NCBI GenBank assembly: GCA_946406115.1 | Contig: OX291545.1 | Location: 23,741,153-23,805,152, forward strand | Source: Apoda limacodes | Taxonomy: Eukaryota; Arthropoda; Insecta; Lepidoptera; Limacodidae | Length of the DNA stretch: 64,000 nt | Reading direction: 5' to 3' | Shown here: positions 50,601 through 58,920 of the stretch, piece by piece | Numbering within the stretch: the stretch's first letter is position 1 | How the letters are laid out: every line of letters begins with the position of its first letter | Notes under the pieces: model-generated | What the model was told of the DNA's origin: nothing | The model's database searches: none | What the model saw: only the letters and a program-made list of their open reading frames with translations | Made by a program: the position numbers and the translations under genes

Positions 50601-53600
50601 TTAATTACACTTATTACACTGACCGATTACCGCGGACCACCATTACGCCATACTGATGACGCTGACAAGATGATCTGACGACCTGGTGAAAGTTGCAGGA
50701 CGAAGCTGGATGCATAAATGGATGGATGCACTGGGTGACAATCTTACGGGGAGGAATCTTAAAATGCTTATAATGATAATGAAACTTTTAATTAAATAAA
50801 GTAAGGTTAGTTAAATGCAAGGAGGTACTTCCCTTAATCTAACGCCAAATTCACGTAAATACGTATACCTCAAGTTTTTACATATCGTGTCAATAAGTAG
50901 GTACCTTAAAGAAAATATTCACAACAACATAATAATTTTAAATGCCCTTCATTTTTTTCAGAAACCCATCGTGTGGGGTATCAAATGGAAGGGCTTGATG
51001 AGCCGGTTCTAAAAATATACCATACTATTACCTTTGGGCTACTTTGTTTCTTAAAATCCAAAAAGTATTTTCAAAACATACCAAGTTTGGGCCCCTCCAG
51101 GTAGAAGACGGCTCAGTATTTTTCTCTAATATATACCTTAAATGATAGTTTATAACCTCATTTTTAACCCCATGAAAGCAATTTGGAAAATATTAAAATT
51201 AAGTATTTTTTTTGAATTTTTATATACACTTAAATAACACCAGTAAACAAAAGCAGCAGCAGTTCACATAAGTCTCATAGAGATCTGAAGTTTAAGGAAC
51301 CGTCTCACATTGCAATATTCAAAAATTCAATAAAAATACTAAATATGAATATTTTCCAAATTGCTTTCAGGGGGTTAAAAATGAGAATATAAACTATCAG
51401 TTATGGTATATATTAGAGAAAAATACTGAGCTGTCTTCTACCTGGAGGTGCCCAAACTTGGTATATTTTGAAAATACTTTTTGGATTTTAGGAAAAAAAG
51501 TAGCCCAAAGGTAAAAGTGTGGTATATTTTTAGAACCAGCTCATCAAGCCCTTGTATTTGATAACACACACGATGGGTTTCTGAAAAAAAAATTTTAAAT
51601 CCCATACAAAAAATTGATGACATCATAACCCCCACCCCCTAAGGGAAATATTTTGAGGCTCAAAATAATTGTTTTGCCCTAAAGTACCTGTGTGCCAAAC
51701 GGCTAAACTCTACATCGATTTGCGGTTTTCGAGCGAAATTGCCGTTGTACACCTGCCACTACGGAGACAAAATTGCGCCCCAGTTACATTTTTTAGAAAT
51801 GTGAAACCAAATCTCCTCATTCCTTTGATTAAAATTAAAACAGTATCAAACGCCTTTCTAAAATCAAAAACATTTCGACAAAACACAATCTAAGTACCTA
51901 CTATCCACAATTAATTTAATTTGGAACCACTGAAGCTGTGGGGATTTGTTTGTATATATGTTTCTGTATCTTCATGGTATAAATGCCCAGAAGTGAGTAA
52001 CCAGAACCAGTGGCTAGATACACACACCCACATCATGTGGGGGACAGTCTATGGACAGTCTGGAGTGGCAGTGCAGTGGGCTGACCACGTCTATCGAATG
52101 ACGGACAGCCAATGTAGCAGACAAGACCGCGTATTGGAAAGCAAAGCGGAAATGGCAGCTAGATGTGAAAGGCAGAGGTCTGCGGGATGTGACGGTGTGC
52201 CATAGAGGAATCGTATGACCAGCAGTGAACCAAAATAAACTGATATAATGACATATGTATGTATATGACACTTGTGGTGTCTGGTCTTATTCGTTTTAAA
52301 TAGATACTATCCATAAGATGCAGCTAACCCTAACTCTTTAAGGATATGTTAACAAAAAAAATACGCATACTTGCTTATGTGTGTACTATTTTGTGGTTAG
52401 AACACACACACCTTCACACCTTAGAACCAAAATGATCACGTACAGTGTGGTTTCAACGTAGCTTCCTTCCGCGAACATATAGATTGTGGAATGAGCACCC
52501 AACCAAGGTTTTCTCTATGCACTAGAGTATGGGGTTCTTTGAGAAAGAAGTTATTTTATTATTATGTTAATTAGATTTTTAAAAAGTCACCACGCGCGCG
52601 TAATGCCTCTGGTGTGGTAAGTGTCCTTAGTCCGTGGTAAACGCTTACCATCAGGCGGACCGTTGGCTTGTTTGCCACCTTATTGGTATAATAATATAAT
52701 AGTAGTTACTTACTAGTTCGTCTTCAGGTAGATATTCAGTGTAGCTATCGTTCAGGGCATTATATTTTTGAATTCCACCAGAAGGACTTCTGAAGATATA
52801 TTCAAAGTCTGAAAAGAAAAAATGAATATTTTTACGATTTTTTTTCCTGCAATCTTGCAGAAAAAAAAAACTAAGATTGTACAAAAAATCAAGTTTGACA
52901 TGGGACTAGAACTACACTTTATTTTGTAAATATACAGTAATAATAAATCTAATATATTTAAACGAGCAATTATTGTACATTATATAGGTTTACGAGTGCA
53001 GTATCTCGAAAAAGGCTCTAACAATTTGAATGAAATTTTGTAATAAGATAGGGATTTGCTTTTAAGTTCACATATAAAGTTCAATTTTTTGTAAAAACAC
53101 AAATTTATCCAACCTTTAATAATTTCAATAACTATTTATTTCTCTCCCCTTTCATAACGCTATCTCCTAAATTTTTGCTGTAGGTACCTACTTTTATTGT
53201 TGCCGACGTATGATAATCAACTGTTTTTGTTTTAAATTACGATTTTTTGTAAGATATATAAATAAACATATATAACCTCTATGACAATTTAAAAACAAAA
53301 CATAGACGTATAGCCGTCCAGGTACTAACTAATATGCTATATAAACTACAAATAAATTCCATCAAGTTCGGTTCAGCTGATTTCAAATTATACCTGAAAA
53401 TCTGTTTCTCAGGTTTGTGTGCAAGAATTTTCATTTTGCTGGTCAGCTATTTGTTACTTTTTTAGAGAAAACAAAATGCCTATAAAGGTACATACTTTTA
53501 AGCGTAGAAAAAATAATGCAAAAAAAAAAATTTGACAAGTTGCACATTCAGAACGAAGTTCTTTTGATCAAGGTTTTGTAAGACAGAGCCCTATTGCGGT

Positions 53601-55362
53601 GACTCAGCTGTCTGTCTGATTGTTTATGTCCAGTTTTCACGATTCTCTAGCTCATAGGCCCATTGCTGATAACTGAGAAGTTCAGCAGCTGTAGAGCTGG
53701 CTGCTCTATAGACAGCAACTTCACTTACAACATTCCCAGTTGACTTCGGCTACCTCATATCCTGGGTCCATACGTAAACATTATAAAAAAGCTCCTTAAA
53801 ATAATTTTCTGTCTTAGCAACCTTAAAGTTTAAATAAACTTTTACCACTCCTGCTCTAAAAGTAGATACATTTCTTACCCGATTTTTTTTTACAAAAAGG
53901 GTTTTAAAAAAAAATATTTGGAGTTGGCAGAAAACAATCATAAGGTTGCATTCCTGAACCCACTTGGCAGAAAACTTGGAGAATGTTTACTAAAAAGTTT
54001 AATTTTTATGTACTTAAATATTAAAATATTTTTATAATGTAACTAACAAAAATAAAAAATCTGACTTTCTTGTCGAATATCTACAAGACTCAATATCTAC
54101 TAATCTTACGACTCATCAGAACTAGGTCAATGATCGGCAGATGACACACTTGGTGGTTTAGGAACGTATATACCTACATATATGTGGGTTATTGGGTGTC
54201 GTCAAACGACTTTCCCAAGCATCATATTAATATGTATATATAAAGATGACTGGAATGGCACAGTAGTTGGTAGGTACCACAGCCTAAATATTAACTTAAT
54301 TAAAACAGTCAGACGTCTTAAGCTAGACTAGGTTATCGTGAAATGCAATACGCGGCGTGAAGGGGAACTGAACCTGGCCTGGCCATTCGGGAGCCGCGTC
54401 ATGAATAAATAAACATAAATATTTTTTTGCCAGCGGCTCCACTCGCCCTTAATTTGGTTATCAGAGCAGGATTTTTACAGCAACTACTTGATTTTAAATA
54501 AATAAATATTTTTTGGACATTACACACAGCGCCGTCTGGCCCCAAAGTAAGCAAAGCTTGTGTTACGGTTACCGGGCAACTGATACAAATACATAAATAT
54601 TACGTTTCTTTTTGGAAATTCATACATATCATACATAAATACACCTAGACTCAAGACAAACACAAACGTTTAATAATGTTTATGACAAATGTTTGTCTAG
54701 TGCGGAAATCGAACCCACACCCTCTGCACATCATCTGGCCACACTACCAATTCCAACTAGGCTGCGAAGGAGTCTTTTTTTTATATTATACTAAAGAAGT
54801 TTGTTATAGCTGCAGCTATAGTTCGTTCAAGTAGAATGCCGTTATAGTTACTCCTGCGGGTATCCCGAGATAAAAGTAGCTTATGTCTTTCTCCGTATCT
54901 TCAAGTATCTCTATGCAAAATTTTATGCTCCGTTGCGGCAGGATTGAGTAACAAACGTTATAGTTATACCCGCGGGAACTTTTGAATTTTCCGGGATAAA
55001 AAATAGCCAATGTCCTATTCCAGGACCTAACCTATAAGTTTGCCAAGTTTTCTCGCAGGCAGGCAGGTTATTAACCACTAAGCCACGGATCTTCTCTGCT
55101 AGTTAGGCAAGGTTTTTTAAATTAATTAGTAGGTAATATGGATAATTACATAAAAACCAAATAAATAAGGTGAAATAAGTATGAAGCTATGTTCATCACC
55201 TGATATCCATTGGACAGAAAATCTTTCCGGGAAAAAATCTGCCTGTATGGGTGCAATTTCTTCTAAGGTCAACGTCTGGCGGCCTAGTTTTGGATACGGT
55301 GATGACTCCGTATGACAGGTCAGCAGCACCACCACTAGGATGAATGCTAGTTTCGGAACCAC
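29571..55362 (-). CDS. Dpp4: Dipeptidyl-peptidase-4-like serine peptidase (S9B), 12 exons, start exon not found
   Basis: Twelve minus-strand exons join in consistent phases: 55362-55200, 52808-52714, 44398-44321, 38101-38049, 36788-36598, 36107-35938, 34898-34254, 33290-33065, 32562-32412, 31943-31783, 30923-30718, 29663-29571. They total 2232 bases (743 aa plus stop), against about 766 aa for vertebrate DPP4. A hydrophobic stretch at residues 5-17 is a signal peptide or membrane anchor. The beta-propeller includes WISD, the DWIYEEEVF double-Glu motif (Glu 194/195) and SFSPDA. The hydrolase domain has VYAGP (Tyr 526), nucleophile Ser 611 in GWSYGG, Asp 688 in GTGDDN and His 720 in DESH; spacings (77, 32) are as in human DPP4 (78, 32). 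The family removes N-terminal Xaa-Pro/Ala dipeptides at the cell surface or as a secreted (venom-type) enzyme. All key residues are present, so an active enzyme is expected rather than a DPP6/10-type relative. The initiator Met must lie in an upstream exon. Confidence 0.93.
29866..30100. mobile_element. Foldback MITE family A, copy 3
   Basis: The centre pairs ATATCTGTGAGTTTTAGTTGGC with its near complement GCCAACTACAACTCGCAGAT. The right arm carries GCTTATGACTAATTTTATAT as in copy 1. It lies in the intron before DPP4-like exon L. Confidence 0.7.
30718..30923 (-). CDS. Dpp4: DPP4-like exon K (catalytic Asp)
   Basis: The acceptor GGTTTAG has a poor pyrimidine tract, but the junction gives NYYDTIYTERYM as the family requires. 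It contains LLVHGTGDDNVH with the catalytic Asp. Donor GTATGT. Confidence 0.92.
31490..31710 (+). repeat. Interspersed repeat E, copy 2
   Basis: GTTGTACTAATTCAGAAACC, CCCCGGCATGTGCATAACAA, ATTACAATCGGTTTCC and GACTCGTACTTGACC match the 9.4 kb copy. It lies next to DPP4-like exon J. Confidence 0.55.
31783..31943 (-). CDS. Dpp4: DPP4-like exon J (nucleophile serine)
   Basis: Acceptor CATTCGCAG, donor GTGAGT. It contains GVFGWSYGGYATAMML with the catalytic Ser, then IAPVTSWNYY. Confidence 0.95.
32125..32215 (-). mobile_element. CR1-like LINE fragment 12 (short, internally deleted)
   Basis: TACCACTAATGTGGCAAAC plus GAAAACCTTGGCAGGGAGCT with the middle deleted. It lies in the intron between DPP4-like exons I and J. 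Confidence 0.65.
32412..32562 (-). CDS. Dpp4: DPP4-like exon I
   Basis: Acceptor TTTTTTCAG, donor GTAAGC. It encodes YYATYLASNRSFIYASIDVR followed by GSG, equivalent to the WATYLAST-to-DGRGSG segment of DPP4. Confidence 0.92.
32705..32830 (+). repeat. Lepidopteran interspersed repeat F, copy 2 (5' part)
   Basis: CGTCCCCACTACATGGGCAA, CCGTAGAGAAAGGAGGCTAA, GGCCATATTACACGACTAG. This is the upstream portion of the same composite. Confidence 0.45.
32935..33020 (-). mobile_element. 5S rRNA-headed repeat copy 2
   Basis: On the minus strand AAAGTTAAGCAACGTCGGGC, then GTCAGTCATTAGAAGGGTGA, matching the 5S internal promoter region. It lies just upstream of the exon H donor side, in the H/I intron. 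Confidence 0.65.
33065..33290 (-). CDS. Dpp4: DPP4-like exon H (start of hydrolase domain)
   Basis: Acceptor TTCACAG, donor GTAAGA. It encodes LLLPPDLNSQGKHPMVLKVY and then AGPGTA; the Tyr of VYAGP is the family oxyanion-hole residue. Confidence 0.92.
33405..33510 (-). mobile_element. 5S rRNA-headed repeat copy 3
   Basis: On the minus strand GCGAAGTTAAGCCACGTCGG and GTCAGTCATTGGATCGATGA. Same family and orientation as copy 2, about 0.47 kb away. Confidence 0.65.
33715..33835 (+). repeat. Lepidopteran interspersed repeat G
   Basis: AGACGGAAGACGTCCACTGC, TGAACGTAGGCCTCCCCCAC and CTGAGCCACCAGCGTCCATC. This is the complement of a common LINE 3' end. Confidence 0.6.
33931..34195 (+). mobile_element. 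tRNA-headed SINE copy 2
   Basis: Same body as copy 1 (GGGTTCGATTCCCGCAC, GAACATTTGTGTTTTCCTTG, CTGTCTGGTATCC) in the intron between DPP4-like exons G and H, antisense to the gene. Confidence 0.8.
34254..34898 (-). CDS. Dpp4: DPP4-like exon G (large propeller exon)
   Basis: Acceptor CTGCCAG, donor GTAGGT, 215 codons in phase 0. It contains ILGRVNWATDESLIVLWLNR, several Cys (CVSCKEKSC) and SFSPDANYAVVTCS. These match the Cys-rich second half of the DPP4 propeller. Confidence 0.93.
35078..35279 (-). mobile_element. TIR MITE family B, copy 2
   Basis: The same element inverted: CACGGACGCGAAGCAC at one end and GCTTAGCGTCCGTGCT at the other, with GACAAATAGTGACCGGTCAT inside. It lies between DPP4-like exons F and G. 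Confidence 0.85.
35938..36107 (-). CDS. Dpp4: DPP4-like exon F
   Basis: Acceptor GTTTCCAG, donor GTTAGT. It encodes EVFNAIEAVWFSKNSTYLAV through a FKYPK end, the blade following the double-Glu loop. Confidence 0.92.
36598..36788 (-). CDS. Dpp4: DPP4-like exon E
   Basis: Acceptor ATCCACAG, donor GTAATC. It encodes AVVWGSKCDLAYVQNNNVYY to TADWIYE; the splice to exon F completes the EEE motif that binds the substrate amino terminus. Confidence 0.9.
37711..37961 (-). mobile_element. CR1-like LINE fragment 9
   Basis: 3' UTR and last RT codons (CTTGGCAGAGAGCTCATTCC to CTCCTCAGACTT), lacking the terminal 200 bp. It lies just 90 bp downstream of DPP4-like exon D. Confidence 0.8.
38049..38101 (-). 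CDS. Dpp4: DPP4-like exon D (53 bp)
   Basis: Acceptor TTTGCAG, donor GTAAGT. It encodes VYRYSSLAEYTVYDLDR, equivalent to the HSYTASYDIYDL region of DPP4. Phases match both neighbours. Confidence 0.85.
39680..39850 (+). repeat. Lepidopteran interspersed repeat H
   Basis: GCCGACTTCAATAAAGGAGG, TTTTATGTATGTTCGGGCAT, AACTCCGTCATATAAAG. A complementary tail (CCTCCTCCTTTTTTGATGTC) occurs at 63.85 kb. Confidence 0.5.
40022..40196. mobile_element. TIR MITE family C
   Basis: Ends ACAACCGGCTTCAAAAAGAT and ATCTTTTTTAAGCCGATTGT form about 26 bp terminal inverted repeats around 120 bp. A one-ended copy lies at 23811-23890. Confidence 0.75.
41195..41400. repeat. Short inverted-end repeat with TGAAAGAGCC termini
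   Basis: GTGTGCATGAAAGAGCCAGT on the left and ATCGGCTCTTTCATAGCAG on the right. A related end recurs inverted at 44204-44248, so the pair flanks LINE copy 2. Confidence 0.5.
41481..44009 (-). mobile_element. CR1/Zenon-like LINE copy 2 with endonuclease tail, inside a DPP4-like intron
   Basis: Same family and strand as copy 1 but longer at its 5' end. It includes the endonuclease C-terminus (VILGDFNTHRE, GFSDHCLVRTQMSC), then the RT with QYGFRHGRSTGD and YADD, and a 3' UTR to 41481. The frame is broken at least three times (near 43490, 43070 and 42090) and a short deletion removes the residues between LLHI and HCYADD. It is inactive. It lies in the same orientation as the host gene, between exons C and D. 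Confidence 0.9.
44321..44398 (-). CDS. Dpp4: DPP4-like exon C
   Basis: Acceptor TTTACAG, donor GTTTGT, 26 codons in phase 0. It reads SYSQDGKIILLAAN, the first propeller-blade motif (family: SxDGxxILL). A large LINE copy lies about 310 bp downstream. Confidence 0.85.
44400..45419. other. DPP4-like intron B/C, no gene
   Basis: AT-rich; the frame at 44777-44992 shows no family signature. Confidence 0.5.
45420..46000 (+). pseudogene. RT relic, RTE/craniate-like clade, heavily broken
   Basis: Readable pieces in changing frames: FIDVEKDFDRIPR (RT domain 3), VYRMQMM/YADDVMILIQ region near 45705, and NLVEEFKYLGFMTIAEQD (domain 7). Many stops. It lies in the intron between DPP4-like exons B and C. 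Confidence 0.6.
46001..47599. other. DPP4-like intron B/C, no clear gene
   Basis: Possibly decayed LINE tail to 46.4 kb, then AT-rich DNA. The 47309-47494 frame is unrecognised. Confidence 0.4.
47600..48090 (+). pseudogene. Non-LTR RT C-terminal relic
   Basis: GKLSSAAYAV, then KFHFIMSYGIFLWV, LQKRAVWSIYKLGPGISLRE and LTVPCQYIFAFIMYVRKN, followed out of frame by SVNTGNKDKLVFPKC. This is the standard post-RT tail of Jockey/RTE-type LINEs, different from the CR1-like family here. Confidence 0.7.
48091..49200. other. DPP4-like intron B/C, no gene
   Basis: AT-rich intron sequence without recognisable features. Confidence 0.5.
49201..50080 (-). mobile_element. CR1-like LINE fragment 4 (3' end)
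   Basis: Begins with the family 3' terminus (TACCACTAAGGTGGCAAAC) and runs through the 3' UTR into the RT C-terminus with several indels. It includes a short palindrome at 49733-49762 that is absent from other copies. Confidence 0.85.
50620..50770 (+). pseudogene. RTE-like LINE C-terminal fragment
   Basis: DLVKVAGRSWMHKWMDALGD resembles the conserved DDLVKxAGxxWM tail of RTE-type ORFs. Short and broken. Confidence 0.5.
50945..51597. mobile_element. Large foldback element (0.65 kb inverted repeat)
   Basis: About 260 bp arms: CAGAAACCCATCGTGTG at the left against CACACGATGGGTTTCTG at the right, GGTAGAAGACGGCTCAGTAT against ATACTGAGCTGTCTTCTACC, and AAAGCAATTTGGAAAATATT against AATATTTTCCAAATTGCTTT. 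The loop is about 80 bp. No transposase frame. Confidence 0.85.
51980..52245 (+). pseudogene. RTE-like LINE 3' end
   Basis: VAVQWADHVYRMTDSQCSRQ resembles the RWAGHVxRMxDxR tail motif, then after a frame break a short 3' UTR ending AAACTGATATAATGACATAT. Confidence 0.6.
52412..52690 (+). mobile_element. CR1-like LINE fragment 5 (3' end), abutting a DPP4 splice donor
   Basis: Plus-strand 3' end: CTTCCTTCCGCGAAC, the TCAGGCGGACCGT block and terminal TTTGCCACCTTATTGGTATA. It ends 22 bp before the exon B donor and is opposite in strand to the host gene. Confidence 0.85.
52714..52808 (-). CDS. Dpp4: DPP4-like exon B
   Basis: Acceptor TTTTCAG and donor GTAAGT. The junction recreates WISDFEYIF, matching the WISDxEY motif of DPP4 propellers. 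A CR1-like fragment ends about 22 bp beyond the donor. Confidence 0.88.
52810..54510. other. DPP4-like intron A/B, no gene
   Basis: AT-rich intron; only short frames. Confidence 0.5.
54511..54774 (-). mobile_element. tRNA-headed SINE copy 3
   Basis: Reverse orientation: GTTTGTCTAGTGCGGAAATC then GAACCCACACCCTCT is the complemented B box and head. The body GACTCAAGACAAACACAAAC matches copies 1 and 2. Confidence 0.8.
54785..55065 (-). mobile_element. Helitron-like nonautonomous element copy
   Basis: Reverse orientation: ATTCCAGGACCTAACCTATA and ACCCGCGGGAAC, duplicated as ACTCCTGCGGGTATCCCGAG. Two overlapping part-copies. Confidence 0.5.
55200..55362 (-). CDS. Dpp4: DPP4-like exon A (hydrophobic N-terminus)
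   Basis: Acceptor TCTGTTTCAG precedes 55362; donor GTGATG follows 55200. It encodes 54 residues with hydrophobic KLAFILVVVLLTC, then ADFFPERFSVQWIS. There is no in-frame ATG, so the exon begins in phase 0 from an unseen start exon. Confidence 0.85.
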
Positions 55363-55469
55363 CTGAAACAGATAATACAGGTCAACCAAAAATCTTTTTT
55401 AGGGTTCCGTGGAATGAATAAATTTAAGAGACAAATTGTTCGGTAGCAAGTACCGAACGAGCCTCTTTG

Positions 55470-55735
55470 TTTGTCTTGATATTGTAGATTTTTTGCTAAA
55501 AAATTAACGCCATATTGGAACCGCCATGGATCATTCACACCACTGGCTTTTCGGTGAAGAAAAACATCGTGAGGAAACCTGCATACGTAAAAAAACGTAT
55601 GTGAAGTCGACAATCCGCATTGGGCCCGCATATAGCCCAAATCACACTCGTTGAGGGTAGGCTGTGCCCCAGCAGTGGGGGCGTATGGGGCTGATAAGGA
55701 ACCCTCTAATACCTATCAGAACTTAGTTTCGTTGA
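55470..55735 (-). repeat. Lepidopteran interspersed repeat F, copy 1
   Basis: Minus strand: ATTGTCGACTTCACATACG, then TGCAGGTTTCCTCACGATGT, TTTTCTTCACCGAAAAGCC, a block widespread in Lepidoptera. It sits just upstream of DPP4-like exon A. Confidence 0.65.
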
Positions 55736-55960
55736 AATCAAAGATTGCTTGCCAAAAGGCGGATTCCATATTGGATCCGCCTGTCAATCAATTCATACCT
55801 GATGGTTTGACTTGACACTGGTCCCTTGGAATCGTGGAAGAGCTATGGTTCATTCTTGGCTAGGGCTATGAGGCAGCCAGCGTTCTTGCCACCTTGCCAC
55901 GCAGACAATATTATAGTTAATATTTATAGGTAGGTATTTGTTTTCTATATTAGTTCAGAG

Positions 55961-56247
55961 TATCACCACCGCTCGCCATCAGCAGGGAATTCATTCTCAC
56001 ACTTTAAAACCTAAATGGTCGCGTACAGTGCTTCCTTCCGCGTACGCTTGGGTTGTGGAATAAGCTCCCTGCCAAGGTTTTCTCTAAGGAATACAGAATG
56101 GGGTTCTTCATGAAAGAAGTTATTTGATTTTTTGAAATATAATTTTGGCAACGCGCGAGTGATGCCCCTGGTGTTGCAAGCGTCCATAGGCTACGCCGAC
56201 TGATTACCATCAGGCAGACCGTAAGCTAGTTTGCCATCTTAACGGTA
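55961..56247 (+). mobile_element. CR1-like LINE fragment 6 (3' end)
   Basis: Plus-strand 3' end from CACCGCTCGCCATC to GTTTGCCATCTTAACGGTA, about 280 bp, strongly 5' truncated. Confidence 0.85.
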
Positions 56248-56369
56248 AAAAAAATCATCATTTTACAATCTTTATTATTATTTAGCACCCTCGAAATCCT
56301 AATAGAACTTAGTTTCGTCGAAATTATTTTACTGTATATATGTATATGTTGCTTTTAAATAATTGATAA

Positions 56370-56488
56370 TCAACAGTTCATCTCACCTCTGCTCTGGAAT
56401 GTGTTCTACCTTCTAACTAACTATCAAGTTATTTCAACTTAAACTTAAATATGTTCAACTTCGAAAAGGCGTGAAGAACTCTCTTATA
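56370..56488 (-). promoter_or_regulatory. Possible TATA box and untranslated first exon of the DPP4-like gene
   Basis: On the minus strand TATAAGAG (56488-56481) is followed about 100 nt later by a strong donor-like AGCAGAG/GTGAGA at about 56388. No ATG lies between them, so this could be a 5' UTR exon. The start-codon exon would still be missing. Inference only. Confidence 0.25.
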
Positions 56489-57039
56489 CTTATTGTCTAT
56501 AGACGAAAGGCTACATCCAACGTGTGTTGCCAGTAATGACTTAGGGTTTCAGAAATTTGATCTCTAATAGTTGGCCTATCAAATCAAAATGGCTGAACTA
56601 TGGCGACAAAAATAATTGGTGTATCTTTGCGCGATAAATTTCGTATAAGAAACTTCGTCAAGTTTGCATATTACAGTGACAATAAGCAGAATGATATTTG
56701 GCCTTTGATTCCCACGTAATCATAAATATTTACTTGTAAATTGTAATTCAAAATAGATATCTATATATTTCTTTTTTAATTTTCCTAATCATAAGGAAAC
56801 TATTAGTTTAATATTGATAAGCAAATTACTTTTTATGACATACACATAATATCAATAGCAGAATAACCTAAAGTAACCTTTAGCTTATCAAAGTTTTTTT
56901 TTATATAAGTCTAAGGTAGGCTACCTTCATGCCAAATATCAAGTTTCTAGGTCATTTGGAAGGCCACATGAAAAGTGACAAATAAAAATAGTGAAACAGG
57001 AAAAATTAAACCTCGTTATAATCCATTTTTTTTTTTACT

Positions 57040-57370
57040 GCAGATTCAATTATATTTGACAGAGATTATGATGTCGCTAACTCTTTTGAGAAATATTTTA
57101 ATGAAATGCCCACAGTATAAACCAATGAATACAATAAAAATGTAATGTAAATAAAATCGAAGCTATATTAAATTAAATTTTAATTTAATTAAATTGAACA
57201 CATGTGTGGGGGTATATCAGTGAAAGTCTTTAGCGAAATACTAAATAGCATAGCACCAATTTTAGCCATGATATTTATTAATAAGTGTGTTGACATAGGA
57301 ATATTTCCGGACTTAATGTAATATAGTAAAATTATATTACTTTATAAAATTGGAAGTGAAGATAAAAATT
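57040..57370 (+). pseudogene. RT relic (N-terminal half)
   Basis: Pieces FDSIIFDRDYDVANSFEKYF and SEILNSIAPILAMIFINKCV, then GIFPDLM, resemble the pre-RT and domain 1-2 region of non-LTR elements. Confidence 0.5.
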
Positions 57371-57514
57371 ATTTTATATTTACCTGCCTGCCTGACTCAA
57401 AATTTTTGTGAAGCTTATATTCAATAAAATTGAATTGAATTTTTTAACTTAAATGGATTATTTTATCCTTAACATTTGGTTGTCACGTTTTATTTTATAA
57501 AAGGGCGCAGTAAG

Positions 57515-57680
57515 TAACAGTATTAATAAATATAGTGAATAGGAGAGGAGACAACACGCCACCTTGTGGGACGCCAGCAGTGACGGAGCTCCAGTCAGAA
57601 AATAAATTATTTGACCGAATGCGCTGTCGATGACCACACAAGTAGCTACACAAAACCACTTTTGTTTTGAAGTATATCAA
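57515..57680 (-). pseudogene. RT relic (GVPQGxVLSP box)
   Basis: SYLCGHRQRIRSNNLFSDWS then SVTAGVPQGGVLSPLLFTIF on the minus strand: RT domain 4. Opposite in strand to the neighbouring RT piece, so it is a separate insertion. Confidence 0.65.
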
Positions 57681-58433
57681 AATTAAAAGTATTAAACTGC
57701 TGAGTATTTACGATGATATTAATATCGTCAATAATCTTAGTGAGTGTAGTAACCGTACTATGATTATTTTCCGTATAGCTAAAGAACTAATGAAATGTGG
57801 TCACTCACTATTTATAAATAAGCCAGTCATCTTTTAAATGCAAAATTACTACATAACAAAAGTTAACATTATGCTAATATAATGTATAAGATAATCAGCG
57901 TTACTACAATATTCAATTAATGTATTAATTGATCTAATACATAAAACTCCTAAAACTATATATTTCCGTCTTTCAACTCATGAAATGGCATACTAATTTA
58001 AACGTAATCCAAAATGTAGACAGTTGTACAGCTTAACAAACTTATTTGTGGAGTTAATGGGGTCGCTTATCGTTTATTTATATTCTTTACTCAAGAGATC
58101 GACTACAAAATTTATTAGGTGTTTATTAGTTCTAGTAATAAAAAGATTTTGTGCAATGCCTGAATAAAATTGTAATTTATTGTTTTATCACTTTTTCATA
58201 TCAGGTTCTCTCTTTCAAATTTATGCGCATAAATTAATATTTAAATAAATTACGTCACTTTTAAAACAATACCCTGTTACATGAGCTATAAATGAACACT
58301 TCATAGCTTAAAGATGAGATATATCTAGTGCTACATGTGCTTCTATATGACATTATAGTTTTACGAAAGCAAAGGCAGATGTTTTTATTTCGACAACTTT
58401 TAATGCGAACTGCAAATGTGTTGTTAACTTTAC
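57681..58433. other. No gene seen
   Basis: AT-rich intergenic DNA between two RT relics. Confidence 0.5.
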
Positions 58434-58920
58434 TTAGGGACATGTTATTTCTCCGAAACTGTTAAGTACGTCGTTGGAGGATGTGTTTAAACTGCTGGAG
58501 TTGAAAGGATATGGCATGGACATAAATGACGAATACATCATTCTCTTTCGATTTCGCAGAATCGCTGGAATACATGTACGGGAAGGAACGAAGAAATTCG
58601 TCGATGATTCATATTCACCAACAGAGCTGAAACAGTTAGCAAGTTGAAGTGGCAATGGGCCACAATGCTCGTCGAACCGATAACCGATGGGGAAGAAAGG
58701 TTCTCGAATAGTAAGCGCAGATCGGAGGAAGCAACCTGAGACGGCCTCCTGGTGGACAGTTGACCTGGTTAGAGCCGCAGGAAGCCGATGAGTGCGGGCC
58801 GTGAGGCCGTATATGAGGCCCCCTACGTTTACCAGTGGACATCTTCCGAGTACTTCCGACTGAAACGACGCCGACTTGACCAAATTCGTATCGTACTAGC
58901 ATCATCATATACAAAACAAA
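58434..58920 (+). pseudogene. RTE-like LINE relic
   Basis: Plus strand: GHVISPKLLSTSLEDVFKLL, GYGMDINDEYIILFRF, then a jump to VSKLKWQWATMLVEPITDG and VYQWTSSEYF. This is the GDVISPKLF box and the KLKWQWAGH tail of RTE-type ORFs joined by a deletion. Confidence 0.7.

Noticed and set aside
55781..55860. Minus-strand ATG with CATCAG/GTATGA donor as DPP4-like start exon
   Set aside because: The ATG frame reaches the donor in phase 1, but exon A requires phase 0.
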